Below, in pieces: positions 1 to 13,237 of a DNA stretch of 64,000 nt. Source of the stretch: Chamaelirium japonicum (lineage: Eukaryota; Streptophyta; Magnoliopsida; Liliales; Melanthiaceae); assembly GCA_947650365.1 (NCBI GenBank), contig CANTAL010000127.1, positions 1 through 64,000 of the forward strand, written 5' to 3'. A program made the position numbers and the translations under genes. The notes below the pieces were generated by a model. It did not search any database, was not told the DNA's origin, and was given only the letters and a program-made list of their open reading frames with translations. Numbering within the stretch: the first letter of the stretch is position 1; every line of letters starts with the position of its first letter.

Positions 1-766
1 TAGAATGGATCGTATGAATGAATTAGAATGGATCGTATGAATGAATTCGAATGGATCGTACGAATGAATTACAATGGATACATTCGTCCGAATGAATTAG
101 AATGGATCATACGAAGGAATTAGGGTGGATCGTACGAATGCATTAGAATGGATATATTCGTGCGAATGAATTAGAATGGATTGTATGAATGAATTAGAAT
201 GGATCGTATGAATGAATTAGAATGGATCGTGCGAATGAATTAAACTGGATCGTACGAATGAATTAGAATGGATCGTATGAATGAATTAGAATGGATCGTG
301 CGAATGAATTAGAATGGATCGTATGAATGAATTAGAATAGAATGGATACATTCGTGCGAATGAATTAGAATGGATCGTACGAATGAGTAAGAATGGATCG
401 TACGAATGAAATAGAATGGATCGTACGAATAAATTAGAATGGATCGTGCTAAGTATGAATGAATTAGAATGGATCGTACGAATGAATTAGAATGGATCGT
501 ATGAATGAATTAGAAAGGATCATGCGAAGGAATTAGATTGGATCGTACGAATGAATTAGAATAGATACATTTGTGCGAATGAGTAAGAATTAGATTGGAT
601 TGTGCGAATGAGTAAGAATAGATACATTTGTGCGAATTAGATTGGATCGTGCGAATGAATTAGATTGAATCGTACGAATGAGTAAGAATGGATCGTACGA
701 ATGAAATAGAATGGATCATATGAAAGAATTAGAATGGATCATACGAATGAAATAGAATAGATCGTA
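1..766 (+). repeat. Satellite block 1, + direction
   Basis: 23-bp monomers with some 28-bp ACATT units. The order is irregular and shows no clean 217-bp period. It is rich in a second monomer family with GAGTAAGAATGG and GAAATAGAATGG (about 370-440 and 590-740). The first 180 bp has an inverted copy at about 1,670-1,830. The block ends at the palindrome GATCGTACGATC, where the direction flips. Confidence 0.9.
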
Positions 767-2202
767 CGATCCATTCTAATTCATTCGCACGAATGTATCC
801 ATTCTAATTCATTCGTACAATCCATTCTAATTCATTCTACTTCATTCTACATCATTCGCACGAATGTATCCATTCTAATTCATTCGTACAATCCATTCTA
901 ATTCATTCGCATGATCAATTCTAATTCATTCGTATGATCCATTCTAATTCATTCCTACGATCTATTCTAATTCATTCGTTCGAATGTATCCATTCTAATT
1001 CATTCGTACGATTCATTCTAATTCATTCATACGATCCATTCTAATTCATTCGTATGATCCATTCTACTTCATTCGCACGAATGAATCCATTCTAATTCAT
1101 TTGTACAATCCATTCTAATTCATTCGCACGATCAATTCTAATTCATTCGTATGATCCATTCTAATTCATTCCTACGATCTATTCTAATTTATTCGTTCTA
1201 ATTCATTCGTACAATCCATTCTAATTCATTCGCACGATCAATTCTAATTCATTCGTATGATCCATTCTAATTCATTCCTACGATCTATTCTAATTTCTTC
1301 GTTCGAATGTATCCATTCTAATTCATTCGTACGATTCATTCTAATTCATTCGTACGATTCATTCTAATTCATTCGTACGATCCATTCTAATTCATTCGTA
1401 CGATCCATTCTACTTCATTCGCACGAATGTATCCATTCTAATTCATTCGTGCAATCCATTTTAATTCATTCGCACGATCAATTCTAATTCATTCGTATGA
1501 TCCATTCTAATTCATTCCTACGATCTATTCTAATTCATTCGTTCGAATGTATCCATTCTAATTCATTCGTATGATTCATTCTAATTCATTCGTACGATCC
1601 ATTCTAATTCATTCGTACGATCCATTCTAATTCATTCTTACGATCCATTCTAATTCATTCATACAATCCATTCTAATTCATTCGCACGAATATATCCATT
1701 CTAATGCATTCGTACGATCCACCCTAATTCCTTCGTATGATCCATTCTAATTCATTCGGACGAATGTATCCATTGTAATTCATTCGTACGATCCATTCGA
1801 ATTCATTCATACGATCCATTCTAATTAATTCATACGATCTATTCTAATTCATTCGCACGAATGTATTCATTCGGACAATCTATTCTAATTTATTCGTACG
1901 ATCCATTCTAATTCATTAGCACGATCCATTCTAATTCATTCGTACGATTCATTCTAATTCATTCGTACGATCCATTCTAATTCATTCGTACGATCCATTC
2001 TACTTCATTCGCACGAATGTATACATTCTAATTCATTCGTACAATCCATTCTAATTCATTCGCACGATCAATTCTAATTCATTCGTATGTTCCATTCTAA
2101 TTCATTCCTACGATCTATTCTAATTCATTCGTTCGAATGTATCCATTCTAATTCTTTCGTACGATTCATTCTAATTCATTCGTACGATCCATTCTAATTC
2201 AT
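767..2202 (-). repeat. Satellite block 2, - direction
   Basis: Monomers read as the reverse complement (CCATTCTAATTCATTCGTAC). Several units carry CATTCCTACG and CATTCGTTCG, the marks of the nine-monomer order, but the order is broken by short losses. Positions 1,670-1,830 mirror block 1. The block ends at AATTCATGGATCG. Confidence 0.9.
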
Positions 2203-2875
2203 GGATCGTACGAATGAATTAGAATGGATCGTACGAATGAATTATAATGGATACATTCGAATGAATAAATTAGAATAGATCGTAGGAATGAATTAGAATG
2301 GATCATACGAATGAATTAGAATTGATCGTGCGAATGAATTAGAATGGACTGTACGAATGAATTAGAATGGATACATTTGTGCGAATGAAGTAGAATGGAT
2401 CGTACGAATGAATTAGAATGGATCATACGAATGAATTAGAATGAATCGTACGAATGAATTAGAATGGATACATTCGAACGAATAAATTAGAATAGATCGT
2501 AGGAATGAATTAGAATGGATCATACGAATGAATTAGAATTGATCGTGCGAATGAATTAGAATGGATTGTACGAATGAATTAGAATGGATACATTCGTGCG
2601 AATGAAGTAGAATGGATCGTACGAATGAATTAGAATGGATCGTACGAATGAATTAGAATGAATCGTACGAATGAATTAGAATGGATACATTCGAACGAAT
2701 GAATTAGAATAGATCGTAGGAATGAATTAGAATGGATCATACGAATGAATTAGAATTGATCGTGCGAATGAATTAGAATAGATTGTACGAATGAATTTGA
2801 ATGGATACATTCGTGCGAATGATGTAGAATGAAGTAGAATGAATTAGAATGGATTGTACGAATGAATAAGAATGG
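2203..2875 (+). repeat. Satellite block 3, + direction
   Basis: Clean 217-bp order: CATTCGAACG units start at 2,471 and 2,688, exactly 217 bp apart. Direction flips at GGATCC (GAATGGATCCATTC). Confidence 0.9.
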
Positions 2876-2974
2876 ATCCATTCTAATTCATTCGTACGAT
2901 CCATTCTAATTCATTCGTACGATTCATTCTAATTCATTCGTACGATCCATTCTAATTCATTCGTACGATCCATT
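2876..2974 (-). repeat. Satellite block 4, short - block
   Basis: Only about four monomers in the reverse direction, between two long + blocks. The exit CGATCCATTACGAATG joins a reverse monomer to a forward one inside the monomer rather than at a monomer edge. Confidence 0.88.
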
Positions 2975-3399
2975 ACGAATGAATTAGAATGGATCGTACG
3001 AATGAATTAGAATGGATTGTACGAATGAATTAGAATGGATACATTCGTGCGAATGAAGTAGAATGGATCGTACGAATGAATTAGAATGGATCGTACGAAT
3101 GAATTAGAATGGATACATTCGAACAAATGAATTAGAATAGATCGTAGGAATGAATTAGAATGGATCATACGAATGAATTAGAATTGATCGTGCGAATGAA
3201 TTAGAATGTATTGTACGAATGAATTAGAATGGATACATTCGTGCGAATGAAGTAGAATGGATCGTACGAATGAATTAGAATGGATCGTACGAATGAATCA
3301 GAATGGATCGTACGAATGAATTAGAATGAATCGTACGAATGAATTAGAATGGAAACATTCGAACGAATGAATTAGAATAGATCGTAGGAATGAATTTGA

Positions 3400-6300
3400 A
3401 TGGATCATACGAATGAATTAGAATTGATCGTGCGAATGAATTAGAATGGATTGTACGAATGAATTAGAATGGATACATTTGTGCGAATGAAGTAGAATGG
3501 ATCGTACGAATGAATTAGAATGGATCGTACGAATGAATTAGAATGAATCGTACGAATGAATTAGAATGGAAACATTCGAACGAATGAATTAGAATAGATC
3601 GTAGGAATGAATTAGAATGGATCATACGAATGAATTAGAATTGATCGTGCGAATGAATTATAATGGACTGTACGAATGAATTAGAATGGATACATTCGTG
3701 CGAATGAAGTAGAATGGATCGTACGAATGAATTAGAATGGATCGTACGAATGAATTAGAATGAATCGTACGAATGAATTAGAATGGATACATTCGAACGA
3801 ATAAATTAGAATAGATCGTAGGAATGAATTAGAATGGATCATACGAATGAATTAGAATTGATCGTGCGAATGAATTAGAATGGATTGTACGAATGAATTA
3901 GAATGGATACATTTGTGCGAATGAAGTAGAATGGATCGTACGAATGAATTAGAATGGATCGTACGAATGAATTAGAATGAATCGTACGAATGAATTAGAA
4001 TGGAAACATTCGAACGAATGAATTAGAATAGATCGTAGGAATGAATTAGAATGGATCATACGAATGAATTAGAATTGATCGTGCAAAGGAATTAGAATGG
4101 ATTATACGAATGAATTAGAATGGATACATTCGTGCGAATGAAGTAGAATGGATCGTACGAATGAATTAGAATGGATCGTACGAATGAATTAGAATGAATC
4201 GTACGAATGAATTAGCGTGCGAATGAAGTAGAATGGATCGTACGAATGAATTAGAATGGATCGTACGAATGAATTAGAATGGATACATTCGAACGAATGA
4301 ATTAGAATAGATCGTAGGAATGAATTAGAATGGATCATACGAATGAATTAGAATTGATCGTGTGAATGAATTAGAATGGATTGTACGAATGAATTAGAAT
4401 GGATACATTCGTGCGAATGAAGTAGAATGGATCGTACGAATGAATTAGAATGGATCGTACGAATGAATTAGAATGGATCGTACGAACGAATTAGAATGAA
4501 TCGTACGAATGAATTAGAATGGAAACATTCGAACGAATGAATTAGAATAGATCGTTGGAATGAATTAGAATGGATCATAAGAATGAATTAGAAATGATCG
4601 TGCGAATGAATTAGAATGGATTGTACGAATGAATTAGAATGGATACATTTGTGCGAATGAAGTAGAATGGATCGTACGAATGAATTTGAATGGATCGTAC
4701 GAATGAATTAGAATGAATCGTACGAATGAATTTGAATGGATACATTCGAACGAATGAATTAGAATAGATCGTAGGAATTAATTAGAATGGATCATACGAA
4801 TGAATTAGAATTGATCGTGCGAATGAATTAGAATAGATTGCATGAATGAATTAGAATGGATACATTCGTGCGAATGAAATAGAATGGATCATACGAATGA
4901 ATTATAATTGATCGTGCGAATGAATTAGAATGGATTGTACGAATGAATTAGAATAGATCGTACGAATGAATTAGAATGAATCGTACGAATGAATTAAAAT
5001 GGAAACATTCGAACGAATGAATTAGAATAGATCGTAGGAATGAATTAGAATGGATCATACGAATGAATTAGAATTGATCGTACGAATGAATTAAAATGGA
5101 TTGTACGAATGAATTAGAATGGATACATTCGTGGGAATGAAGTAGAATGGATCGTACGAATGAATTAGAATGGATCGTACGGATGAATTAGAATGAATCT
5201 TACGAATGAATTAGAATGGATACATTCGAACGAATAAATTAGAATAAATCGTAGGAATGAATTAGAATAGATCATACGAATGAATTAGAATTGATCGTGC
5301 GAATGAATTAGAATGGATTGTACGAATGAATTAGAATGGATACATTCGTGCGAATGAATTAGAATGGATCATACGAATGAATTAGAATGGATCGTACGAA
5401 TGAATTAGAATGGATCGTACGAATGAATTAGAATGAATCGTACGAATGAATTAGAATGGATACATTCGAACGAATGAATTAGAATAGATCGTAGGAATGA
5501 ATTAGAATGGATCATACGAATGAATTAGAATTGATCGTGCGAATGAATTAGAATGGATTGTACGAATGAATTAGAATGGATACATTCGTGCGAATGAAGT
5601 AGAATGGATCGTACGAATGAATTAGAATGGATCGTACGAATGAATTAGAATGAATCGTACGAATGAATTAGAATGGAAACATTCGAACGAATGAATTAGA
5701 ATAGATCGTAGGAATGAATTAGAATGGATCATACAAATAAATTAGAATTGATCGTGCGAATGAATTAGAATGGATTGTACGAATGAATTACAATGGATAC
5801 ATTCGTGTGAATGAAGTAGAATTGATCGTACGAATGAATTAGAATGGATCGTATGAATGAATTAGAATAAATTGTACGAATGAATTAGAATGGAAACATT
5901 CGAACGAATGAATTAGAATAGATCGTAGGAATGAATTAGAATGGATCATACGAATGAATTAGAATTGATCGTGCGAAGGAATTAGAATGGATTGTACGAA
6001 TGAATTAGAATGGATACATTCGTGCGAATGAAGTAGAATGGATCGTACGAATGAATTAGAATGGATCGTACGAATGAATTAGAATGAATCGTACGAATGA
6101 ATTAGCGTGCGAATGAAGTAGAATGGATCGTACGAATGAATTAGAATGGATCGTACGAATGAATTAGAATGGATACATTCGAACGAATGAATTAGAATAG
6201 ATCGTAGGAATGAATTAGAATGGATCATACGAATGAATTAGAATTGATCGTGCGAATGAATTAGAATGGATTGTACGAATGAATTAGAATGGATACATTC

Positions 6301-7280
6301 GTGCGAATGAAGTAGAATAGATCGTACGAATGAATTAGAATGGATCGTACGAATGAATCAGAATGGAACGTATGAATGAATTAGAATGAATCGTACGAAT
6401 AAATTAGAATGGAAACATTCGAACGAATGAATTAGAATAGATCGTAGGATTGAATTAGAATGGATCATACGAATGAATTAGAATTGATCGTGCGAATGAA
6501 TTAGAATAGATTGTACGAATGAATTAGAATGGATACATTCGTGCGAATGAAGTAGAATGGATCGTACGAATGAATTTGAATGGATCGTAAGAATGAATTA
6601 GAATGAATCGTACGAATGAATTAGAATGGATACATTCGAACGAATGAATTAGAATAGATCGTAGGAATGAATTAGAATGGATCATACGAATGAATTAGAA
6701 TTGATCGTGCGAATGAATTAGAATGGATTGCATGAATGAATTAGAATGGATACATTCGTGCGAATGAAGTAGAATGGATAATACGAATGAATTAGAATTG
6801 ATCGTGCGAATGAATTAGAATGGATTGTACGAATGAATTAGAATGGAACGTACGAATGAATTAGAATGAATCGTACGAATGAATTAGAATGGAAACATTC
6901 GAACGAATGAATTAGAATAGATCATAGGAATGAATTAGAATGGATCATACGAATGAATTAGAATTGATCGTGCGAATGAATTAGAATGGATTGTACGAAT
7001 GAATTAGAATGGATACATTCGTGCGAATGAAGTAGAATGGATCGTACGATTAAATTAGAATGGATCGTACGAATGAATTATAATGAATCGTACGAATGAA
7101 TTAGAATGGATACATTCGAACGAATAAATTAGAATAGATCATAGGAATGAATTAGAACGGATCATACGAATGAATTAGAATTGATCATACGAATGAATTA
7201 TAATAGATTGTACGAATGAATTAGAATGGATACATTCGTGCGAATGAAGTAGAATGGATCGTACGAATGAATTAGAATGG
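3400..7280 (+). repeat. Tandem duplication with 1,890-bp unit
   Basis: Private variants recur 1,890 bp apart: ATTAGCGTGC at 4,211 and 6,101; AAGGAATTAG near 4,081 and 5,971; GATTGCATGAATG near 4,831 and 6,721; GGAAACATTC at 5,001 and 6,891. Such variants are otherwise rare in the block, so this is a copied segment and not just satellite periodicity. Outer limits are approximate because the background repeats itself. Confidence 0.75.
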
Positions 7281-7492
7281 ATCGTACGAATGAATTAGAA
7301 TGAATCGTACGAATGAATTAGAATGGATACATTCGAACGAATGAATTAGAATAGATCGTAGGAATGAATTAGAATGGATCATACGAATGAATTAGAATTG
7401 ACCGTGCGAATGAATTAGAATGGATTGTACGAATGAATTAGAATGGATATACTCGTGCGAATGAAGTAGAATGGATCGTACGAATGAATTAG

Positions 7493-9040
7493 AATGGATC
7501 GTACGAATGAATTAGAATGGATCGTACGAATGAATTAGAATGGATACATTCGTGCGAATGAAGTAGAATGGACCGTACAAATGAATTAGAATGGATCGTA
7601 CGAATGAATTAGAATGAATCGTATGAATGAATTAGAATGGATACATTCGAACGAATGAATTAGAATAGATCGTAGGAATGAATTAGAATGGATCATACGA
7701 ATGAATTAGAATTGATCGTACGAATGAATTAGAATGGATTGTACGAATGAATTAGAATTGATCGTACGAATGAATTAGAATGAATCGTACGAATGAATTA
7801 GAATGGATACATTCGAACGAATGAATTAGAATAGATCGTAGGAATGAATTAGAATGGATCATACGAATGAATTAGAATTGATCGTGCGAATGAATTAGAA
7901 TGGATTGTACGAATGAATTAGAATGGATACATTCGTGCGAATGAAGTAGAATGGATTGTACGAATGAATTAGAATGGATCGTACGAATGAATTAGAATGA
8001 ATCGTACGAATGAATTAGAATGGATACATTCGAACGAATAAATTAGAATAGATCGTAGGAATGAATTAGAATGGATCATACGAATGAATTAGAATTAATC
8101 GTGTGAATGAACTAGAATGGATTGTACGAATGAATTAGAATGGATACATTCATGCGAATGAAGTAGAATGGATCGTACGAATGAATTAGAATGGATCGTA
8201 CGAATGAATTAGAATGAATCGTACGAATGAATTAGAATGGATACATTCAAACGAATGAATTAGAATAGATTGTAGGAATGAATTAGAATGGATCATACGA
8301 ATGAATTAGAATTGATCTTGCGAATGAATTAGAATGGATTGTACGAATGATTTAGAATGGATACATCGTGCGAATGAAGTAGAATGGATCGTACGAATGA
8401 ATTAGAATGGATCGTACGAATGAATTAGAATAAATCGTACGAATAAATTAGAATGGATACATTCGAACGAATAAATTAGAATAGATCGTAGGAATGAATT
8501 AGAATGGATCATACGAATGAATTAGAATTGATCGTGCGAATGAATTAGAATGGATTGTACGAATGAATTAGAATGGATACATTCATGCGAATGAAGTAGA
8601 ATGGATCGTACGAATGAATTAGAATGGATACATTCGAACGAATGAATTAAAATAGATCGTTGGAATGAATTAGAATGGGAATGGATCGTGCAAATGAATT
8701 AGAATCGATCATACGAATGAATTAGAATGGATCGTATGAATGAATTAGAATGGATTGTACGAATGAATTAGAATGGATACATTCGTGCGAATGAAGTAGA
8801 ATGGATCGTACGAATGAATTGGAATGGATCGTACGAATGAATTAGAATGAATCGTACGAATGAATTAGAATGGATACATTCGAACGAATGAATTAGAATA
8901 TATCGTAGGAATGAATTAGAATGGATCATACGAATGAATTAGAATTGATCGTGCGAATGAATTAGAATGGATTGTACGAATGAATTAGAATGGATACATT
9001 CGTGCGAATGAATTAGAATGGATCATACCAATGAATTAGA
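7493..9040 (+). repeat. 1,548-bp tandem duplication, copy 1
   Basis: Marked by GACCGTACAA (7,571), GAATGATTTAGAATGG (near 8,346), the interrupted monomer GAATGGGAATGG (8,674) and GATCATACCA (9,021). All recur 1,547-1,548 bp downstream. The one-base difference in offset comes from a missing T in this copy (ACATCGTGCG at 8,363 against ACATTCGTGCG). Borders were chosen as a head-to-tail split and may be off by tens of bases. Confidence 0.8.
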
Positions 9041-10588
9041 ATTGATCGTACGAATAAATTAGAATGGATCGTACGAATGAATTAGAATGGATACATTCGT
9101 GCGAATGAAGTAGAATGGACCGTACAAATGAATTAGAATGGATCGTACGAATGAATTAGAATGAATCGTATGAATGAATTAGAATGGATACATTCGAACG
9201 AATGAATTAGAATAGATCGTAGGAATGAATTAGAATGGATCATACGAATGAATTAGAATTGATCGTACGAATGAATTAGAATGGATTGTACGAATGAATT
9301 AGAATTGATCGTACGAATGAATTAGAATGAATCGTACGAATGAATTAGAATGGATACATTCGAACGAATGAATTAGAATAGATCGTAGGAATGAATTAGA
9401 ATGGATCATACGAATGAATTAGAATTGATCGTGCGAATGAATTAGAATGGATTGTACGAATGAATTAGAATGGATACATTCGTGCGAATGAAGTAGAATG
9501 GATTGTACGAATGAATTAGAATGGATCGTACGAATGAATTAGAATGAATCGTACGAATGAATTAGAATGGATACATTCGAACGAATAAATTAGAATAGAT
9601 CGTAGGAATGAATTAGAATGGATCATACGAATGAATTAGAATTAATCGTGTGAATGAATTAGAATGGATTGTACGAATGAATTAGAATGGATACATTCAT
9701 GCGAATGAAGTAGAATGGATCGTACGAATGAATTAGAATGGATCGTACGAATGAATTAGAATGAATCGTACGAATGAATTAGAATGGATACATTCGAACG
9801 AATGAATTAGAATAGATTGTAGGAATGAATTAGAATGGATCATACGAATGAATTAGAATTGATCGTGCGAATGAATTAGAATGGATTGTACGAATGATTT
9901 AGAATGGATACATTCGTGCGAATGAAGTAGAATGGATCGTACGAATGAATTAGAATGGATCGTACGAATGAATTAGAATGAATCGTACGAATAAATTAGA
10001 ATGGATACATTCGAACGAATAAATTAGAATAGATCGTAGGAATGAATTAGAATGGATCATACGAATGAATTAGAATTGATCGTGCGAATGAATTAGAATG
10101 GATTGTACGAATGAATTAGAATGGATACATTCATGCGAATGAAGTAGAATGGATCGTACGAATGAATTAGAATGGATACATTCGAACGAATGAATTAAAA
10201 TAGATCGTTGGAATGAATTAGAATGGGAATGGATCGTGCAAATGAATTAGAATCGATCATACGAATGAATTAGAATGGATCGTATGAATGAATTAGAATG
10301 GATTGTACGAATGAATTAGAATGGATACATTCGTGCGAATGAAGTAGAATGGATCGTACGAATGAATTAGAATGGATCGTACGAATGAATTAGAATGAAT
10401 CGTACGAATGAATTAGAATGGATACATTCGAACGAATGAATTAGAATAGATCGTAGGAATGAATTAGAATGGATCATACGAATGAATTAGAATTGATCGT
10501 GCGAATGAATTAGAATGGATTGTACGAATGAATTAGAATGGATACATTCGTGCGAATGAAGTAGAATGGATCATACCAATGAATTAGA
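9041..10588 (+). repeat. 1,548-bp tandem duplication, copy 2
   Basis: Direct neighbour of copy 1 with the same private markers at 9,118, 9,895, 10,222 and 10,569. It has GATCGTGCG where copy 1 has GATCTTGCG, and full ACATTCGTG where copy 1 lost one T. The two copies are clearly recent relative to the divergence between individual monomers. Confidence 0.8.
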
Positions 10589-12179
10589 ATGGATCGTACG
10601 AATGAATTAGAATGGATCGTACGAATGAATTAGAATGGATCATACGAATGAATTAGAATTGATCGTGCGAATGAATTAGAATGGATTGTACGAATGAATT
10701 AGAATGGATATATTCATGCGAATGAAGTAGAATGGATCATACCAATGAATTAGAATTGATCGTACGAATGAATTAGAATGGATCGTACGAATGAATTAGA
10801 ATGGATACATTCGTGCGAATGAAGTAGAATGGAACGTACGAATGAATCAGAATGGATCGTACGAATGAATTAGAATGAATCGTACGAATGAATTAGAATG
10901 GAAACATTAGAACGAATGAATTAGAATAGATCGTAGGAATGAATTAGAATGGATCATACGAATGAATTAGAATTGATCGTGCGAATGAATTAGAATGGAT
11001 TGTACGAACGAATTAGAATGGATACATTCGTGCGAATGAAGTAGAATGGATCGTACGAATGAATTAGAATGGATCGTACGAATGAATTAGAATGAATCGT
11101 ACGAATGAATTAGAATGGATACATTCGAACGAATGAATTAGAATAGATCATAGGAATGAATTAGAATGGATCATACGAATGAATTAGAATTGATCGTGCG
11201 AATGAATTAGAATGGATTGCACGAATGAATTAGAATGGATACATTTGTGCGAATGAAGTAGAATGGATCGTACGAATGAATTAGAATGGATCGTACGAAT
11301 GAATTAGAATGAATCGTATGAATGAATTAGAATGGATACATTTGAACGAATGAATTAGAATAGATCGTAGGAATGAATTAGAATGGATCATACGAATGAA
11401 TTAGAATTGATCGTGCGAATGAATTAGAATGGATTGTACGAATGAATTAGAATGGATACATTCGTGCGAATGAAGTAGAATGGATCGTACGAATGAATTA
11501 GAATGGATCGTACGAATGAATTAGAATGGATACATTCGAACGAATGAATTAGAATAGATCGTAGGAATGAATTAGAATGGATCATACGAATGAATTAGAA
11601 TTGATCGTAGGAATGAATTAGAATGGATTGTACGAATGAATTAGAATGGATACATTCGTGCGAATGAAGTAGAATGGATCATTCGCACGAATGAATTAGA
11701 ATGGATCGTACGAATGAATTAGAATGAATCGTACGAATGAATTAGAATGGATACATTCGAACGAATAAATTTGAATAGATCGTAGGAATGAATTAGAATG
11801 GATCATACAAATGAATTAGAATTGATCGTACGAATGAATTAGAATTGATTGTACGAATGAATTAGAATGGATCGTGCGAATGAATTAGAATGGATCGTAC
11901 GAATGAATTAGAATGAATCGTACGAATGAATTAGAATGGAAACATTCGAACGAATGAATTAGAATAGATCGTAGGAATGAATTAGAATGGATCATACGAA
12001 TGAATTAGAATTGATCGTACGAATGAATTAGAATGGATTGTACGAATGAATTAGAATGGATACATTCGTGCGAATGAAGTAGAATTGATCGTGCGAATGA
12101 ATTAGAATGGATTGCACGAATGAATTAGAATGGATACATTCGTGCGAATGAAGTAGAACGGATCGTACGAATGAATTAG

Positions 12180-12660
12180 AATGGATCGTACGAATGAATT
12201 AGAATGAATCGTACGAATGAATTAGAACGGATCGTACGAATGAATTAGAATGGATACATTCATGCGAATGAATTAGAATGGATCGTACGAATAAGTAAGA
12301 ATGGATCGTACGAATGAAATAGAATGGATCGTACGAATGAATTAGAATGGATCGTGGTAATGAATTAGAATGGATCGTACGAATGAATTAGAATGGATAC
12401 ATTCATGCGAATGAATTAGAATGGATCGTACGAATGAGTAAGAATGGATCGTATGAATGAAATAGAATGGATCGTACGAATGAATTAGAATGGATCGTGC
12501 TAATGAATTAGAATGGATCGTACGAATGACTTAGAAAAGATTGTGCGAATGAATTAGAATGGATCGTACGAATGAATTAGAATGGATCGTATAAATGAAT
12601 TAGAATGGATCGTGCGAATGAATTAAAATGGATCGTATGACTGAATTAGAATGGATACAT
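12180..12660 (+). repeat. GAGTAAG/GAAATAG monomer family, copy A
   Basis: A module of variant monomers (GAGTAAGAATGG, GAAATAGAATGG, GATCGTGCTAATG, GATCGTATAAATG, GTATGACTGAATTAG). The same module in the same order lies 19,790 bp downstream: GTGCTAATG after 12,491 and 32,281; ATAAATGAAT at 12,591 and 32,381; CTGAATTAGA at 12,641 and 32,431. A shorter relative is at about 42,360-42,530. Confidence 0.8.
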
Positions 12661-12780
12661 TCGTGCGAATGAATTAGAATGGATGGTACGAATGAGTAAG
12701 AATGGATCATACAAATGAAATAGAATGGATCGTACGAATGAAGTAGAATGGATCGTGCTAATGAATTAGAATGGATCGTA

Positions 12781-12990
12781 CCATTCTAATTCATTCGTAC
12801 AATCCATTCTAATTCATTCGCACGATCAATTCTAATTCATTCGTATGATCCATTCTAATTCATTCCTACGATCTATTCTAATTCATTCGTTCGAAGATAT
12901 CCATTCTAATTCATTCGTACGATTCATTCTAATTCATTCGTACGATCCATTCTAATTCATTCTTACGATCCATTCTACTTCATTCGCACG
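12781..12990 (-). repeat. Satellite block 6, - direction
   Basis: About one 217-bp unit in reverse. Entry is GGATCGTACCATTC, a truncated core. Exit is at CATTCGCACGAATG, where reverse and forward monomers share a palindrome. Confidence 0.88.
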
Positions 12991-13237
12991 AATGTACGAA
13001 TGAATCAGAATAGATCGTACGAATGAATTAGAATGAATCGTACGAATGAATTAGACTGGAAACATTCGAACGAATGAATTAGAATAGATCGTAGGAATGA
13101 ATTAGAATGGATCATACGAATGAATTAGAATTGATCGTGCGAATGAATTAGAATGGATTGTACGAATGAATTAGAATGGATACATTCGTGCGAATGAATT
13201 AGAATGGATCATACGAATGAATTAGAATTGATCGTAC
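12991..13237 (+). repeat. Satellite block 7, + direction
   Basis: About one 217-bp unit of the GGAAACATT subtype. It flips at GATCGTACAATCCATTC. Confidence 0.88.

Larger units (their letters stand above)
2975..12780 (+). repeat. Satellite block 5, longest + block (9.8 kb)
   Basis: The longest one-way stretch and the best place to read the 217-bp order. The nine units, in order, are marked by ACATTCGAACG (28 bp), AGATCGTAGG, GGATCATACG, TGATCGTGCG, GGATTGTACG, ACATTCGTGCG...GAAGTAG (28 bp), GGATCGTACG twice, and GAATCGTACG. Two subtypes of the first unit, GGATACATT and GGAAACATT, roughly alternate. It holds the 1,890-bp and 1,548-bp tandem duplications. From about 12,220 it changes to the GAGTAAG/GAAATAG family. 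Confidence 0.93.

Noticed and set aside
11670-11700. Direction switch at GGATCATTCGCACGAATG
   Set aside because: Only about 10 bases look reversed and forward monomers continue at once; best seen as a small patch in one monomer.
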